From Streptomyces sp. GESEQ-35 (GTDB taxonomy: Bacteria; Actinomycetota; Actinomycetes; Streptomycetales; Streptomycetaceae), in the NCBI RefSeq assembly GCF_017948485.1, contig NZ_JAFFSX010000001.1, positions 62,001 to 126,000 on the forward strand: 64,000 nt of DNA, given 5' to 3'. The position numbers and the translations under genes were made by a program. Below, piece after piece: positions 42,849-51,656 of the stretch. Under the pieces are notes generated by a model. That model saw only the letters and a list, made by a program, of their open reading frames with translations, did no database searches and was not told the origin of the DNA. The first letter of the stretch is position 1; every line of letters begins with the position of its first letter.

Positions 42849-43124
42849 ATGACGACCGGTGCCAAGTTCCAGAACATCGCCTACGCCCCGCATTTCCCGC
42901 TCGGCGGCTTCAACCCCCTGCAGTCGCAGACACTCACCGACGTCTCCGAGCGCTTGGGCGCCTCACGCCAGCAGGTGGCCCTGGCGTGGTTGCTGCCGCG
43001 TTCGCCCTCCATGGTGCTGATCCCCGGCACCTCCTCCGTGGCCCACCTGCGCGAGAACATCGCGGCCGCCGACCTGGTCCTGCCCGCCGACGCGATCGCG
43101 GAGCTCGACGCTATCGGCCGGTGA
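42849..43124 (+). pseudogene. Aldo/keto reductase, C-terminal fragment
   Basis: About 90 residues include LGASRQQVALAWLLPRSPSM, VLIPGTSSVAHLRENI and LPADAIAELDAIGR, the C-terminal cofactor-binding part of AKR enzymes (GTSS for the phosphate site). The catalytic Asp-Tyr-Lys-His half is missing. An ATG at 42849 exists, but the N-terminal residues do not fit the family. Confidence 0.65.
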
Positions 43125-43251
43125 CCACGCCCTCACCAGGTCCCGGGCCGCGGCCTCGCCGACGACAAGCCGAGTTGTCGTAGGTGCTATGACCAGGATC
43201 ACAGCGCCGCCGGGCAGGCCGGGAATACATGCGCCGTCATGTTGTTTGGTG

Positions 43252-43269
43252 TACTTGTAGAGTCAAGTA
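43252..43269. promoter_or_regulatory. Palindromic operator upstream of the flavin operon, likely MarR site
   Basis: TACTTG-TAGAGT-CAAGTA is a perfect 6-bp inverted repeat with a 6-base spacer, 17 bases before the luciferase-like gene. Its size and place fit a MarR dimer; the operon encodes one. Confidence 0.6.
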
Positions 43270-43286
43270 TCAGCAAGGAGTGCACC

Positions 43287-44474
43287 ATGCAGTTCGGCAT
43301 CTTCGGAATCGGCGACGTCTCGTCCGACCCGACGACGGGTCGCACCCAAAGCGAAGCGGAGCGGATCAACAACATCATCAAGGTCGCCCGGCGGGCCGAC
43401 GAGGTTGGCCTCGACGTCTTCGCAATGGGTGAGCATCACAACCCACCGTTCGTGCCGTCCTCGCCGCCGGCGCTGCTTGCTCACATCGCGGCGCTGACGG
43501 AGCAGATCATCCTGAGCACGGCGGTAACCCTGATCACGACCAATGACCCGGTGAAGATCGCTGAGGACTATGCAATGGTGCAGCATGTCGCCAAGGGGCG
43601 GCTGGACCTGATGCTCGGACGCGGGAACACCGTTCCGGTCTACCCGTGGTTCGGAAAGGACATCCGCGAGGGCGTCGCACTCTCCCTGGAGAACTACAAC
43701 CTGCTCCACCGGTTGTGGCGCGAGGACGTGGTCGACTGGGAGGGACAGTTCCGCACCCCGCTGCAGGGCTTCACCTCTACCCCGCGCCCGTTGGACGACG
43801 TCCCGCCGTTCGTGTGGCACGGCTCGATCCGTACCCCTGAGACCGCGGAGCAGGCGGCGTACTACGGCAACGGGTTCTTCGCCAACCACATCCTGGCCCC
43901 GAACTTCCACTTCAAGCCGCTCGTCGACCTCTACCGGCGGCGTTTCGAGCACTACGGTCACGGAACCGCGGAGCAGGCCATCGTCGGGCTGGGCGGCCAG
44001 GCGTTCATCGCCAAGCATTCCCAGGACGCGATCAACACCTTCCGGCCCTACTTCGAGAACTTCCCGATGTTCCGGGGCTCGAAGCTGGAGGACTACATGG
44101 CCGGCACGCCGCTGACGGTGGGCAGCCCGCAAGAGGTCATCGAGAAGGTGCTCACCTTCCAGGAGGGATTCGGCGACTACCAGCGCCAGCTCTTCAACGT
44201 CGACGCGCTCGGCCTCCCGCTCGACATGGCGCTGGAGCAGGTCGAGCTGCTGGGCACCGAGGTGGTCCCGGTGCTGCGCAAGGAGATGGAGGCGCGCCGC
44301 AAGCCCGGCGTCCCGGACGCGCCCACGCACGCTTCGCTGGTCAAGGCGAAGTACGGTGACGCCGAACCGCGTCAGTTGCGGCCGAACCCCAACCGGGGTG
44401 ACAACCTCTCGGGTACCTCGCCCTACCAGGACAGTGACCCGAATCAGGCGGCTCGCTTCCCCGTGGGGCCGTGA
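43287..44474 (+). CDS. Luciferase-like FMN-dependent monooxygenase (CE1758 type)
   Basis: The 395-residue TIM-barrel LLM protein begins MQFGIFGIGDVSSD, with FAMGEHHNPPFVPSSPPALL, TAVTLITTNDPVKIAEDYAM and GRLDLMLGRGNTVPVYPW. These enzymes use reduced FMN and O2. The reduced flavin is probably supplied by the FMN reductase two genes downstream. ATG 43287 follows AAGGAG. The stop overlaps the MarR start. The substrate is unknown. Confidence 0.85.
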   Translation: MQFGIFGIGDVSSDPTTGRTQSEAERINNIIKVARRADEVGLDVFAMGEHHNPPFVPSSPPALLAHIAALTEQIILSTAVTLITTNDPVKIAEDYAMVQHVAKGRLDLMLGRGNTVPVYPWFGKDIREGVALSLENYNLLHRLWREDVVDWEGQFRTPLQGFTSTPRPLDDVPPFVWHGSIRTPETAEQAAYYGNGFFANHILAPNFHFKPLVDLYRRRFEHYGHGTAEQAIVGLGGQAFIAKHSQDAINTFRPYFENFPMFRGSKLEDYMAGTPLTVGSPQEVIEKVLTFQEGFGDYQRQLFNVDALGLPLDMALEQVELLGTEVVPVLRKEMEARRKPGVPDAPTHASLVKAKYGDAEPRQLRPNPNRGDNLSGTSPYQDSDPNQAARFPVGP

Positions 44475-44965
44475 TGACGGAAACCAGGGGCCTGGCCAGG
44501 CTGGCGAACGAGGCCTGGGAAGCGATGTTCAGGGCGCAGGCGACCCTCGCGCAAGAGTTCGAGTTCTCCGGTGACTGGGGCGGCTTCCCGCCCCGGGAGT
44601 ACGGCGTGCTCTATGCCCTTGCCGACGCCGAGGATGGTCTGCGCATCACCGATCTGATCGACGACGTCCTGCTGACTCAGGCCGGGGTCTCCCGGCTGGT
44701 GGCGCGGCTGGAGAAACGCGGCCTTGTCGAGCGTCTCGCGGATCCCGACGACGGCCGTGCCTGCCGCATTGTCCTGACCAGTGAGGGACGCGATGTTCAG
44801 CGGCGCCTCGGTCGCGCACATGCGCGACACGTCACGACGGCGATGACCCGCGCACTCACCCGGTCACAACTGACAACGCTGCGCGACCTCGGGAAAGCGC
44901 TTGCCGCCGCAGCCCCGTCGGCGAGCTCGCAGCACTCGAAGCCGGACTCAAGGAACGTCGCATGA
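44471..44965 (+). CDS. MarR-family regulator
   Basis: The 164-residue winged-helix protein has the MarR core (GLRITDLIDDVLLTQAGVSR, LVARLEKRGLVERLADPDDG, RACRIVLTSEGRDV). The start is GTG 44471 or ATG 44474, both overlapping the previous stop; the protein overlaps the next gene by 4 bases. It likely represses the operon through the palindrome at 43252, lifting when a phenolic or oxidant ligand binds, as is common in this family. Confidence 0.85.
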   Translation: MMTETRGLARLANEAWEAMFRAQATLAQEFEFSGDWGGFPPREYGVLYALADAEDGLRITDLIDDVLLTQAGVSRLVARLEKRGLVERLADPDDGRACRIVLTSEGRDVQRRLGRAHARHVTTAMTRALTRSQLTTLRDLGKALAAAAPSASSQHSKPDSRNVA

Positions 44966-45693
44966 ACAACCCGCCCGTCGCTCCCCAGCAAGTCCTCACC
45001 ATCACGGTCGTCAATGCCGGGGTGAGTGATCCGTCCTCGACCCGGTTGCTGGCTGATCGGATCGCCCAGAAGAGTATCGACGCCCTCCGTGACATCGGCA
45101 TGGCCGCGACCGTGCGCTCCATCGATCTGGGACCTCTCGCCGTTGAGATCGCACGGTCGATCGTCTCGGGGATGCCCGACTCGAAGGTGCAAGATGCCAT
45201 CGCACAGCTCGCCGAGTCGGACGCGGTCATCGCCGCTGCTCCGGTCTACAAGGCGGGGATCAGCGGCCTGTTCAAGTCGTTTGCCGACCTGATCGACAAC
45301 GACCTGCTCATCGCCAAACCGGTCATCCTTGCCGCCACCGGCGGTTCGGCCAGGCACAGCATGGTCGTCGACGACCACCTCCGGCCGCTGTTCGCGTTCC
45401 TACGGGCGATCCCGATGCCAACCTCCCTTTACGCCGTACCGGAGGACTGGGGCTCGACCGACCTCGGCAAGCGCATCGCCCGCGCGGCCGGCGAACTCGC
45501 CGCCGTCCTGCGCAGCGGCGTCGGCCGCGACATCGCCGACGGCAACTGGGCGGGCTACCAGCACGCGTTCGGCGGCAACGCCACCCGCGCCGAACACAGC
45601 ATCGAGGACATCGACTTCGACACTGATCTCATGCGCCTGGCCACCGGCGGAACCGCACGTCCCCCGGTCGGTGACCGGGCCGATGTCCGCTGA
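44962..45693 (+). CDS. NADPH-dependent FMN reductase (CE1759 type)
   Basis: The 243-residue flavodoxin-fold reductase has an N-terminal phosphate-binding loop (VVNAGVSDPSSTRLLADRIA), the AAPVYKAGISGLFKSFADLI segment and LAATGGSARHSMVVDDHLRP. It would supply reduced FMN to the luciferase-like monooxygenases on either side. ATG overlap with MarR and an 11-base overlap with the next gene indicate one transcript. Confidence 0.85.
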   Translation: MNNPPVAPQQVLTITVVNAGVSDPSSTRLLADRIAQKSIDALRDIGMAATVRSIDLGPLAVEIARSIVSGMPDSKVQDAIAQLAESDAVIAAAPVYKAGISGLFKSFADLIDNDLLIAKPVILAATGGSARHSMVVDDHLRPLFAFLRAIPMPTSLYAVPEDWGSTDLGKRIARAAGELAAVLRSGVGRDIADGNWAGYQHAFGGNATRAEHSIEDIDFDTDLMRLATGGTARPPVGDRADVR

Positions 45694-46897
45694 CGCACCC
45701 ACCCCGGCACGCGGACCAGCGGGACCCGAGCGAGCCGGTGGGCGCGCGACGGTGGTGGTCATAGGCGGCGGGCAGTCGGGGCTCTCGGCCGGCTACCACC
45801 TGAAGCGGCGCGGCTTCACCAGCCCCTTGCCGGGCACGGATGGCCCTGACAGCGATCGGACCTTCGTGGTGCTCGATGCCGAACCGGCAGCCGGTGGGGC
45901 GTGGCGGCACCGGTGGGAGTCGCTGCGGATGGCGACCGTGAACGGCATCTTCGACCTGCCCGACTTCCCGCAACCGCCCGTCGACCCCGACGAGCCGAGT
46001 CGGACAGCGGTGCCGCGCTACTTCGCTGCCTTCGAGCACGTGACCGATCTGCCGATCCTGCGGCCGGTGACCGTCACCGCCGTACGACGTGTGGACGCCC
46101 AGCGCGACGGGGAGCTGGTGGTCGACTCCAGCGGAGGGAGATGGACTGCCCGGGCGGTCATCAACGCCACCGGCACCTGGACCAACCCCGTCCGTCCCCG
46201 CTACCCGGGGCAGGAGAGTTTCACCGGCATCCAGTTGCACACCCACGACTACGTCTCGGCCGACCGGCTCGCCGGGCTGCGGGTCGCCATCGTCGGCGGT
46301 GGCATCTCGGCACTCCAGCAGTTGGAGGAGATCTCACGGGTGGCCACCACGTTCTGGTACACGCGTCGCGAACCCGTCTTCCGTGACGGTGAGTTCGAGG
46401 CCGAGGTCGCCGGCCGTGAGATCGTCGCCAAGGTCGCCGCCGATGTCGAAGCAGGCAGGCCCACCGGCAGCGTCGTCTCCTATACCGACCTGGCCTGGAC
46501 TCCGTACGCGTTGGCGGCGAAGGAGCGCGGGGCACTCCAGCGTCGTCCCATGTTCACCGCCATCGAACGCAGCGGCGTCCGCGAGGCAGACGGTTCCTTC
46601 ACCCCGGTGGACGCGATCGTGTGGGCCACAGGTTTCAAGGCCGCCCTGGCGCACCTGGAGCCTCTGGGGCTGCGCAACGAGTTCGGTGGGATCACGATGC
46701 GTGGCACCCAGGTGGCCGGCGAACCACGCGTGCACTTGGTCGGCTTCGGACCGTCTCAGTCCACCGTCGGCTCCAACCGCTCCGGCCGTCAGGCAGTCAA
46801 CAGCCTGTTGCGGCAGTGGAACGCTGCTTCGAACGGTTCGCCGAGCGGCTCAGGTTTCGCGGCAAGTGCATACGCAGGGAGGGCCTCGAAGACGTGA
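45683..46897 (+). CDS. FAD-dependent monooxygenase (CzcO/flavin-containing type)
   Basis: The 404-residue protein has VVIGGGQSGLSAGYHL (FAD), a second dinucleotide site VAIVGGGISALQQL (NADPH) and the FMO-like ATGTWTNP and WATGFKAALAHL motifs. The substrate is unknown; family members act on N- or S-containing compounds or ketones. ATG 45683 lies inside the end of the FMN reductase. Confidence 0.82.
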   Translation: MSADAPTPARGPAGPERAGGRATVVVIGGGQSGLSAGYHLKRRGFTSPLPGTDGPDSDRTFVVLDAEPAAGGAWRHRWESLRMATVNGIFDLPDFPQPPVDPDEPSRTAVPRYFAAFEHVTDLPILRPVTVTAVRRVDAQRDGELVVDSSGGRWTARAVINATGTWTNPVRPRYPGQESFTGIQLHTHDYVSADRLAGLRVAIVGGGISALQQLEEISRVATTFWYTRREPVFRDGEFEAEVAGREIVAKVAADVEAGRPTGSVVSYTDLAWTPYALAAKERGALQRRPMFTAIERSGVREADGSFTPVDAIVWATGFKAALAHLEPLGLRNEFGGITMRGTQVAGEPRVHLVGFGPSQSTVGSNRSGRQAVNSLLRQWNAASNGSPSGSGFAASAYAGRASKT

Positions 46898-46954
46898 CCC
46901 GCCCCGTCGCCACTCCCGGCCGCATGACGCATTCTGCCGAACCTCAAGAACCCG

Positions 46955-48046
46955 GTGACCGGGCGTGAAATCCGCACCGACGAGCGGTACTCCCAGGCGC
47001 TGACCTCGGCACGCTACGCCGAGGAGTTCGGGTATGACGCGGTCGCGCTGGGCGAGCGGCACGCCGGCGCCTTCCTTTCCAGCGGCGTCACGGTCCTGCT
47101 CGGTGCGATCGCCGCGACCACCAGCCGGATCCGGATCCAGACAGGTGTCTCGGTCCTGTCGATCCACGACCCGTTGCGCGTCGCCGAGGACTACGCCACG
47201 ATCGACCAGCTCTCCCGTGGTCGGCTGGAGCTCGTCATCGGTAAGGGTAACGAGCTGCGTCAGCTGCCGATGTTCGGTATCGAAAACGGCGACCAGTGGG
47301 ACGCGCTGGCGGAGAAGTACGAGCTGCTCCGCCGACTGTGGCGCGAGGAGAACCTCACCTGGCAGGGTCGCTTTCGCGGACCACTCAACGAGGTCGCCAG
47401 CCTACCGCGCCCCTTCGCCGGCGCTCCTCGCGTGTGGCACGGATCAGCGACCACGCTGACCTCGGCGAGCCTCGCGGCGAAGTGGGGCGACCCGCTCTTC
47501 TCCGCCAACGCCATCCAGCCCCGCGACAAATACACCGTACTCATCGACCACTACCGCACGGAGTACGCCCAGCACGGGCACGACCCCCGGTTCGCCTATG
47601 TCGGCGCGGGTGCGGGCTTCCTCTACCTGGCCGACACGACCCAGGAGGCGCGGAAGGCCTTCGGGTCGACGTACGAGCAGATCGTGGCCTACTTCAACCA
47701 GCCTGGGAACCACACGCCCGGCAACGAGATGACGTTCGCGACCATCGATGACGCCATCGCGCGTGGCCCAGTCTTGGTCGGTTCGCCGCAGCAGATCGCC
47801 GAGAAGATCCTCTGGTTCCACGAGGGGTTCGGACACGATCTGCAGTCCTTCAGCCTCCCGACGATGATCCCGCATGAACAACAGCTCAACATGCTCGAAC
47901 GGTTCGCCAGTGAGGTCATACCGGTTATCCGCAAGGCTGCCCCGACGACTCTGTGGAGCGATGAGGACCCCTACGGTGGGCGCCCCGCCGTCCATGGCCG
48001 GACTGTCGCTGACGCCGCCACGAAGATCGAGTGGGCTCAGCGCTGA
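46955..48046 (+). CDS. Luciferase-like monooxygenase, second of the operon, start disturbed
   Basis: The frame is an LLM protein (ARYAEEFGYDAVALGERHAG, GVTVLLGAIAATTSRIRIQT, FSLPTMIPHEQQLNMLERFA). The apparent GTG start at 46955 removes the first strand of the barrel. Just upstream the same frame reads RILPNLKNPVTGREI without a start, while ATG 46924 is one base out of frame: deleting the A after ATG (ATG-A-CGCATTCTG) would restore MRILPNLKNP. So the gene may carry a start-proximal one-base insertion and be inactive, or use GTG or a rare start. It is 57 bases after the FAD gene. Confidence 0.7.
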   Translation: MTGREIRTDERYSQALTSARYAEEFGYDAVALGERHAGAFLSSGVTVLLGAIAATTSRIRIQTGVSVLSIHDPLRVAEDYATIDQLSRGRLELVIGKGNELRQLPMFGIENGDQWDALAEKYELLRRLWREENLTWQGRFRGPLNEVASLPRPFAGAPRVWHGSATTLTSASLAAKWGDPLFSANAIQPRDKYTVLIDHYRTEYAQHGHDPRFAYVGAGAGFLYLADTTQEARKAFGSTYEQIVAYFNQPGNHTPGNEMTFATIDDAIARGPVLVGSPQQIAEKILWFHEGFGHDLQSFSLPTMIPHEQQLNMLERFASEVIPVIRKAAPTTLWSDEDPYGGRPAVHGRTVADAATKIEWAQR

Positions 48047-48643
48047 TCGCCGCCACACGAACCTTACTTGACGTACCCTCAGCCGGTCCCGCTCGCGGAC
48101 AACTTGGCAGCCCCAGCATGGTGAGTGTGTGGACGCTGAGGGGTGCGATTTTACCAGAACTCGATGTACCGGGTAATGTCCTGCCGGGCTGCCTCGCAGG
48201 TCATGTACGTTACTCGTGATATGCGCTCGTTCCCCGCGTTGACGATGGATGTGTGCGGCTGATCCATCCGTTTCATCCCCGGTGCGGTGAGGCTTTCGAG
48301 TTTCTCGAGCGGCTCAACTCGTGGCGCGGGGGATGTGGTGTTGGTCCGCGACGGGCAGGGTCGCAGGTGCTCGTTCCCACTGGAATGGACCGACATGGCG
48401 CGTCATCAAGGAGACCCTGACCGGCCCCACGGTCCCCGCGCTCATCGGCTCCGCGACCGTGTTCGCCGTGGGCTGCGCCCTGTTCGGGGCGGCGATGGTC
48501 CGCGCCCGGATCCTGCCGAGGGTCCCGTCGTGCCCGAACCGGCTCTCCGTCCGAGGCATCACGTAGGACCAGAGAAGATCGCCGTCTCCACCTGGCACGA
48601 TCGCGCAAAGCGGACGAGAGTCTCCGTTTGGTAGCCTAGGTCC
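48047..48643. other. Gap with small gene remnants
   Basis: The plus strand around 48420-48530 reads GPTVPALIGSATVFAVGCAL and then FGAAMVRARILPRVP, a piece of a small membrane protein without a start. The minus strand has the IS3 remnant listed separately. Just before the TetR gene, AGCGGACGAGAGTCTCCGTTT (48611-48631) is a weak inverted repeat that could be its operator. Confidence 0.4.
48151..48290 (-). pseudogene. Possible IS3-type OrfB C-terminal scrap
   Basis: The last residues (ERISRVTYMTCEAARQDITR, YIEFW) resemble the segment before the final YNxxRxH region of IS3 transposases. Too short to be sure. Confidence 0.35.
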
Positions 48644-49324
48644 ATGGCTGCAACGGATGACGCCCGGACCTCCGACCGGTCACTGCGCGCGGACGCCGTG
48701 CGGAACCGCCTGCGGATCGTGGAGGCCGCCCAAGCGCTCTTCGAAGAGCGCGGGATCGATGTGCCGCTGGACGAGATCGCGGAGCGCGCCGAGGTAGGTG
48801 CGGGCACGCTGTACCGCCGCTTCCCCACCCGCGAGGACCTTCTGGAGGCGGTCTTCGAGGACGAGTTGCGGAAGTGGGCGACGATCGCGGAGGAAGCACT
48901 CGCGTGCGAGGATCCGTGGGTCGGGTTCAGTACGTTCATCGAGCGGATCTGCGCCACGATGGCGACCGACCGGGGCTTCAGCGACCTGATCATCATGAAG
49001 TTGCCCACTTCGCAAGTGACCGCATCCCTCTGCGCGCGCCAGACCCGCGCCCTGGCGGACCTTGTCCTGCGGGCACAGGAGGCGGGCGCACTGCGTGAGG
49101 ACTTCGTCGTGGAGGACATCTTCCTGTTCCTCATGGCCAACGCCGGAGTTTCCCAGGTGACCCACTGCGCCGCCCCACACGCGTGGCGGCGGCTGGTCGC
49201 CTTCCTCCTGGAGGCCTGCCGTCCGGCCAACGCCGGGCCCCTCCCCGCCGCACCGACCGCCCTGCAGACGGAACGGGCGATGCTGGGGCACGCGACCGCG
49301 ATGGGTGTCATCCCGCGAGCGTGA
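48644..49324 (+). CDS. TetR/AcrR-family regulator
   Basis: The 226-residue protein has an N-terminal TetR helix-turn-helix (RIVEAAQALFEERGIDVPLD, AERAEVGAGTLYRRFPTRED) and a ligand-binding C-terminal half. No gene is divergent from it, so the target may be itself or the PAP2-like gene downstream. ATG 48644 has only a weak ribosome binding site (GGTAGCCTAGGTCC). Confidence 0.85.
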   Translation: MAATDDARTSDRSLRADAVRNRLRIVEAAQALFEERGIDVPLDEIAERAEVGAGTLYRRFPTREDLLEAVFEDELRKWATIAEEALACEDPWVGFSTFIERICATMATDRGFSDLIIMKLPTSQVTASLCARQTRALADLVLRAQEAGALREDFVVEDIFLFLMANAGVSQVTHCAAPHAWRRLVAFLLEACRPANAGPLPAAPTALQTERAMLGHATAMGVIPRA

Positions 49325-49626
49325 GCTGCATCACAGCGAGAAATCGAAATAAACGGAGATACCTGTCCGGTTACCTGGTCAGCGAACCGGGACAGGGCGC
49401 GCTCCTCAAGAGGTGACACGCCCTCGGCCGACCAGGAGGCTGCCGTGAACCCACACACGTCCGCAGCGGACGGTGAACCCCCGTCCCGGACATCGGGCGA
49501 ACCCGATCACCAGCGGGTTCTGCCGCTGTGGGAGGCGGTCGGGCCATCGGGCACCGATCAGTGGTCTCCGTACGCCGACACCGGCTCGCGGGCCCCGACC
49601 GCCGCGTCTGGAAGAGCAGAGTTCCG
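49325..49626. other. 302-base gap without a recognised feature
   Basis: I see no gene, RNA or strong repeat. The frame of the PAP2-like protein is open through part of it from 49528, so an earlier start is possible. Confidence 0.35.
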
Positions 49627-50529
49627 ATGATGTCCGCCGCCGCAGGCATACGTCGCATTCGCCGCTCGCTGTACGAGGTGGTTACCGTCAGCCGGCCCCT
49701 GTCTCCGCCGGGCGGTTCGGCACGGCACAGCTTTCGGCACGCGGCTGCGGTCGTGACAGGGACCGCGGTTGTCTACGTCTTCCTTCTTGAACTGACCAAC
49801 GGCAGCGCTGAGGCCGCCGAGTCCCGGCCTGCCGCCACCCCTGCGGAACGTGCGGACACCTACCGGGAGTCACTGGTGGAGGGCTGGTCGGCTTTCGAAC
49901 ACGGCAGCGCACAACTGCTGAGCTGGCTGCAGGCCTTCGGCCACTGGCCGCTGACCGCACTGATGCTGCTCTGGTTGGCGCGCCGCCACCAGCGGGTGTA
50001 CGTCCGTACGGGCATCGCGCTAATGCTGTCCGCAGCCGCCGGCCTGGTCATTCTCGCCGCGCTCCCGGGTCTCCCGTCCGGCACGGCCGCCGCCGGCACA
50101 GCGCCCGGCATGACCCAGCAGTCCGAGGCGTATCGCGTACTGGACGCCACGGCGCTCTCTCATGACTTCGCCACGCTGCCGAGTCTGCACATCAGCGTGA
50201 TCCTCCTGATGACGCTCGCGACCCTCACCGTCGCGCGGCAGCCCCGGGTGCGGGTACTGGCAACTGTGCTCGGCCTGTCGATGAGCCTCGCGGTCGCGCT
50301 GGCCGCCGACCACTCCCTGCCGAACGCAATGGCGGGTGCGGGTGCGGCGTTCCTCATTTGGTTCACCGCGGGAGCACTCCAGGGCCGACCCGGGGCGCGA
50401 CGCGACAGCACGGAGGACGTACCCGACGTACCGGAAGACATCGCGGCTCCCATCCCGCTCGTGCCTCGGCCCGTGGCTCCGTCGCGGTGGCCCGAGGCCG
50501 ATGCCGTGCCGCTGCGACCGGCGGGCTGA
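49627..50529 (+). CDS. PAP2-like integral membrane phosphatase family protein
   Basis: The protein has about 300 residues with five or six hydrophobic segments and LPSLHISVILLMTLATLTVA, matching the SxxHxS-type motif of PAP2 proteins (ATLPSLH). A later segment, ADHSLPNAMAGAGAAFLIW, corresponds to the final His-Asp motif but has Asn where Asp is expected. The first KxxxxxxRP motif is not evident. It may be a degenerate or PAP2_3-type member acting on lipid phosphates or inositol lipids. ATG 49627 or 49630 is used. Confidence 0.6.
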   Translation: MMSAAAGIRRIRRSLYEVVTVSRPLSPPGGSARHSFRHAAAVVTGTAVVYVFLLELTNGSAEAAESRPAATPAERADTYRESLVEGWSAFEHGSAQLLSWLQAFGHWPLTALMLLWLARRHQRVYVRTGIALMLSAAAGLVILAALPGLPSGTAAAGTAPGMTQQSEAYRVLDATALSHDFATLPSLHISVILLMTLATLTVARQPRVRVLATVLGLSMSLAVALAADHSLPNAMAGAGAAFLIWFTAGALQGRPGARRDSTEDVPDVPEDIAAPIPLVPRPVAPSRWPEADAVPLRPAG

Positions 50530-50534
50530 CGCCC

Positions 50535-50915
50535 ATGAACATCGACGCCCTGGTCGAGGCGGCCGGCTGGTGGTCCTACGTCGTGGTCTTACTCATTCTC
50601 CTCGCGGCGGCGATCTCGACCCCGTGGCGCTGGCCGCCGTCGTGGTCGCCGGGGGCATGATCGGGGACAGTCTCGGCTATGCGCTGGGCCACTGGTATGA
50701 GCGCCGGCCCAGCGCTCAGCGGCTGCGCCGTCGCGTCGGGCCCGGCAGCGGGATCCGCCGGTCCGGGGACTTTCCGCTGCGGCACGGCGGGCCGGCGGTG
50801 TTCACCGGGCGGTTCGTCGGCTTCGTACGGACCTTCCTGCCCTTCGTGGCCGGAGCCGCGGGGATGCGCTACCGCCGGGCCAACCTGTCCGCCCGGAGCA
50901 TCGATCTGTCGGGTC
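50535..50915 (+). pseudogene. DedA-family membrane protein, deleted and truncated
   Basis: The start is normal for DedA proteins (MNIDALVEAAGWWSYVVVLL, ILLAAAI). After about 50604 the frame changes and GDLDPVALAAVVVAGGMIGD, SLGYALGHWYERRP and AVFTGRFVGFVRTFLPFVAG follow. Roughly 25 residues between the two pieces are missing. The last helices are also lost; the sequence runs into the 3' end of the convergent TetR gene. The conserved GRF-x-G-x-R motif survives. Confidence 0.75.
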
Positions 50916-50924
50916 CCGGTCGTT

Positions 50925-51515
50925 CTACGGCCGTGGCAGGACCGCCAGGGACGTTTCGGCGATCGCGCGAAGTGAGTCGGGGCTGCCGCCGCCTTTGCCC
51001 AGCGCTTCGATGCCGCGCAGCACGGCCAGCAGGAGCCCGGCGAGCCGGGCGGGGTCCGCGTCCGGCGCGATAGCACCCGCGCGTTGCGCTCCCGCGACGC
51101 AGGAGGTGATCAGTTCCTCGATGGCCGTGAACGTCCGGCGGGCCGTCGCCGCGACGGCCGGGTCCTGCTCCGACAGCTCGGCGGCGCCCTTGGCGAGCAG
51201 ACAGCCCCGCAGGCAGACGTCCGAGGCGGTGGCCTCGGCCACCTTCAACACATACGCGCGCAGCCGTTCGTACGCGTCGGCGTCCGGGCCGTCGAGCGCC
51301 CGGCGCACGGCCTCGACCAGCCCGGCGCAGTGGTCGGCGTAGGTGCGCAGGAACAGTTGGTGCTTGTCGCCGAAAGCACCGTAGAGGCTGCCCTTGCCCA
51401 GGCCGGTGGCGGCGGCGATGTCGTCCACCCGCGCCGCCGCGTATCCGGTCGACCAGAACTGGTCCCTGGCGGCGCGCAGGACCTCGCTCTCATCGAAGTT
51501 TCGGGGTCGTGCCAT
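50925..51515 (-). CDS. TetR-family regulator divergent from an SDR gene
   Basis: The 196-residue protein has an N-terminal helix-turn-helix (ARPRNFDESEVLRAARDQFW, ATGLGKGSLYGAFGDKHQLF) and a C-terminal domain of the TetR_C type common in SDR-linked repressors (ACLRGCLLAKGAAELSEQD-like sequence with two cysteines). It is divergent from the SDR at 51657 with a very long palindrome between them, the usual arrangement for a repressor that controls its neighbour and itself. Confidence 0.88.
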   Translation of the reverse strand: MARPRNFDESEVLRAARDQFWSTGYAAARVDDIAAATGLGKGSLYGAFGDKHQLFLRTYADHCAGLVEAVRRALDGPDADAYERLRAYVLKVAEATASDVCLRGCLLAKGAAELSEQDPAVAATARRTFTAIEELITSCVAGAQRAGAIAPDADPARLAGLLLAVLRGIEALGKGGGSPDSLRAIAETSLAVLPRP

Positions 51516-51531
51516 GCTCGGACGATACCAG

Positions 51532-51584
51532 TTCTTGACTAACTCGTCCAGAACTGCTTACGTTCTGGACGAGACGGTCAAGAA
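51532..51584. promoter_or_regulatory. Very long palindromic operator between TetR and SDR, with SDR promoter
   Basis: TTCTTGAC-TAA-CTCGTCCAGAAC (51532-51554) is mirrored by GTTCTGGACGAG-ACG-GTCAAGAA (51562-51584): 20 of 23 bases per arm pair around TGCTTAC. A promoter fits inside: TTGACT (51535) and TACGTT (51559) with an 18-base spacer. It is probably bound by two TetR dimers. Confidence 0.8.
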
Positions 51585-51656
51585 AATCGATCGACTGTCC
51601 CAGCAATGGCTACGAGCAGCGCAAACGCCGTTGCCATCTCGAAAGGACTAGGTGCC

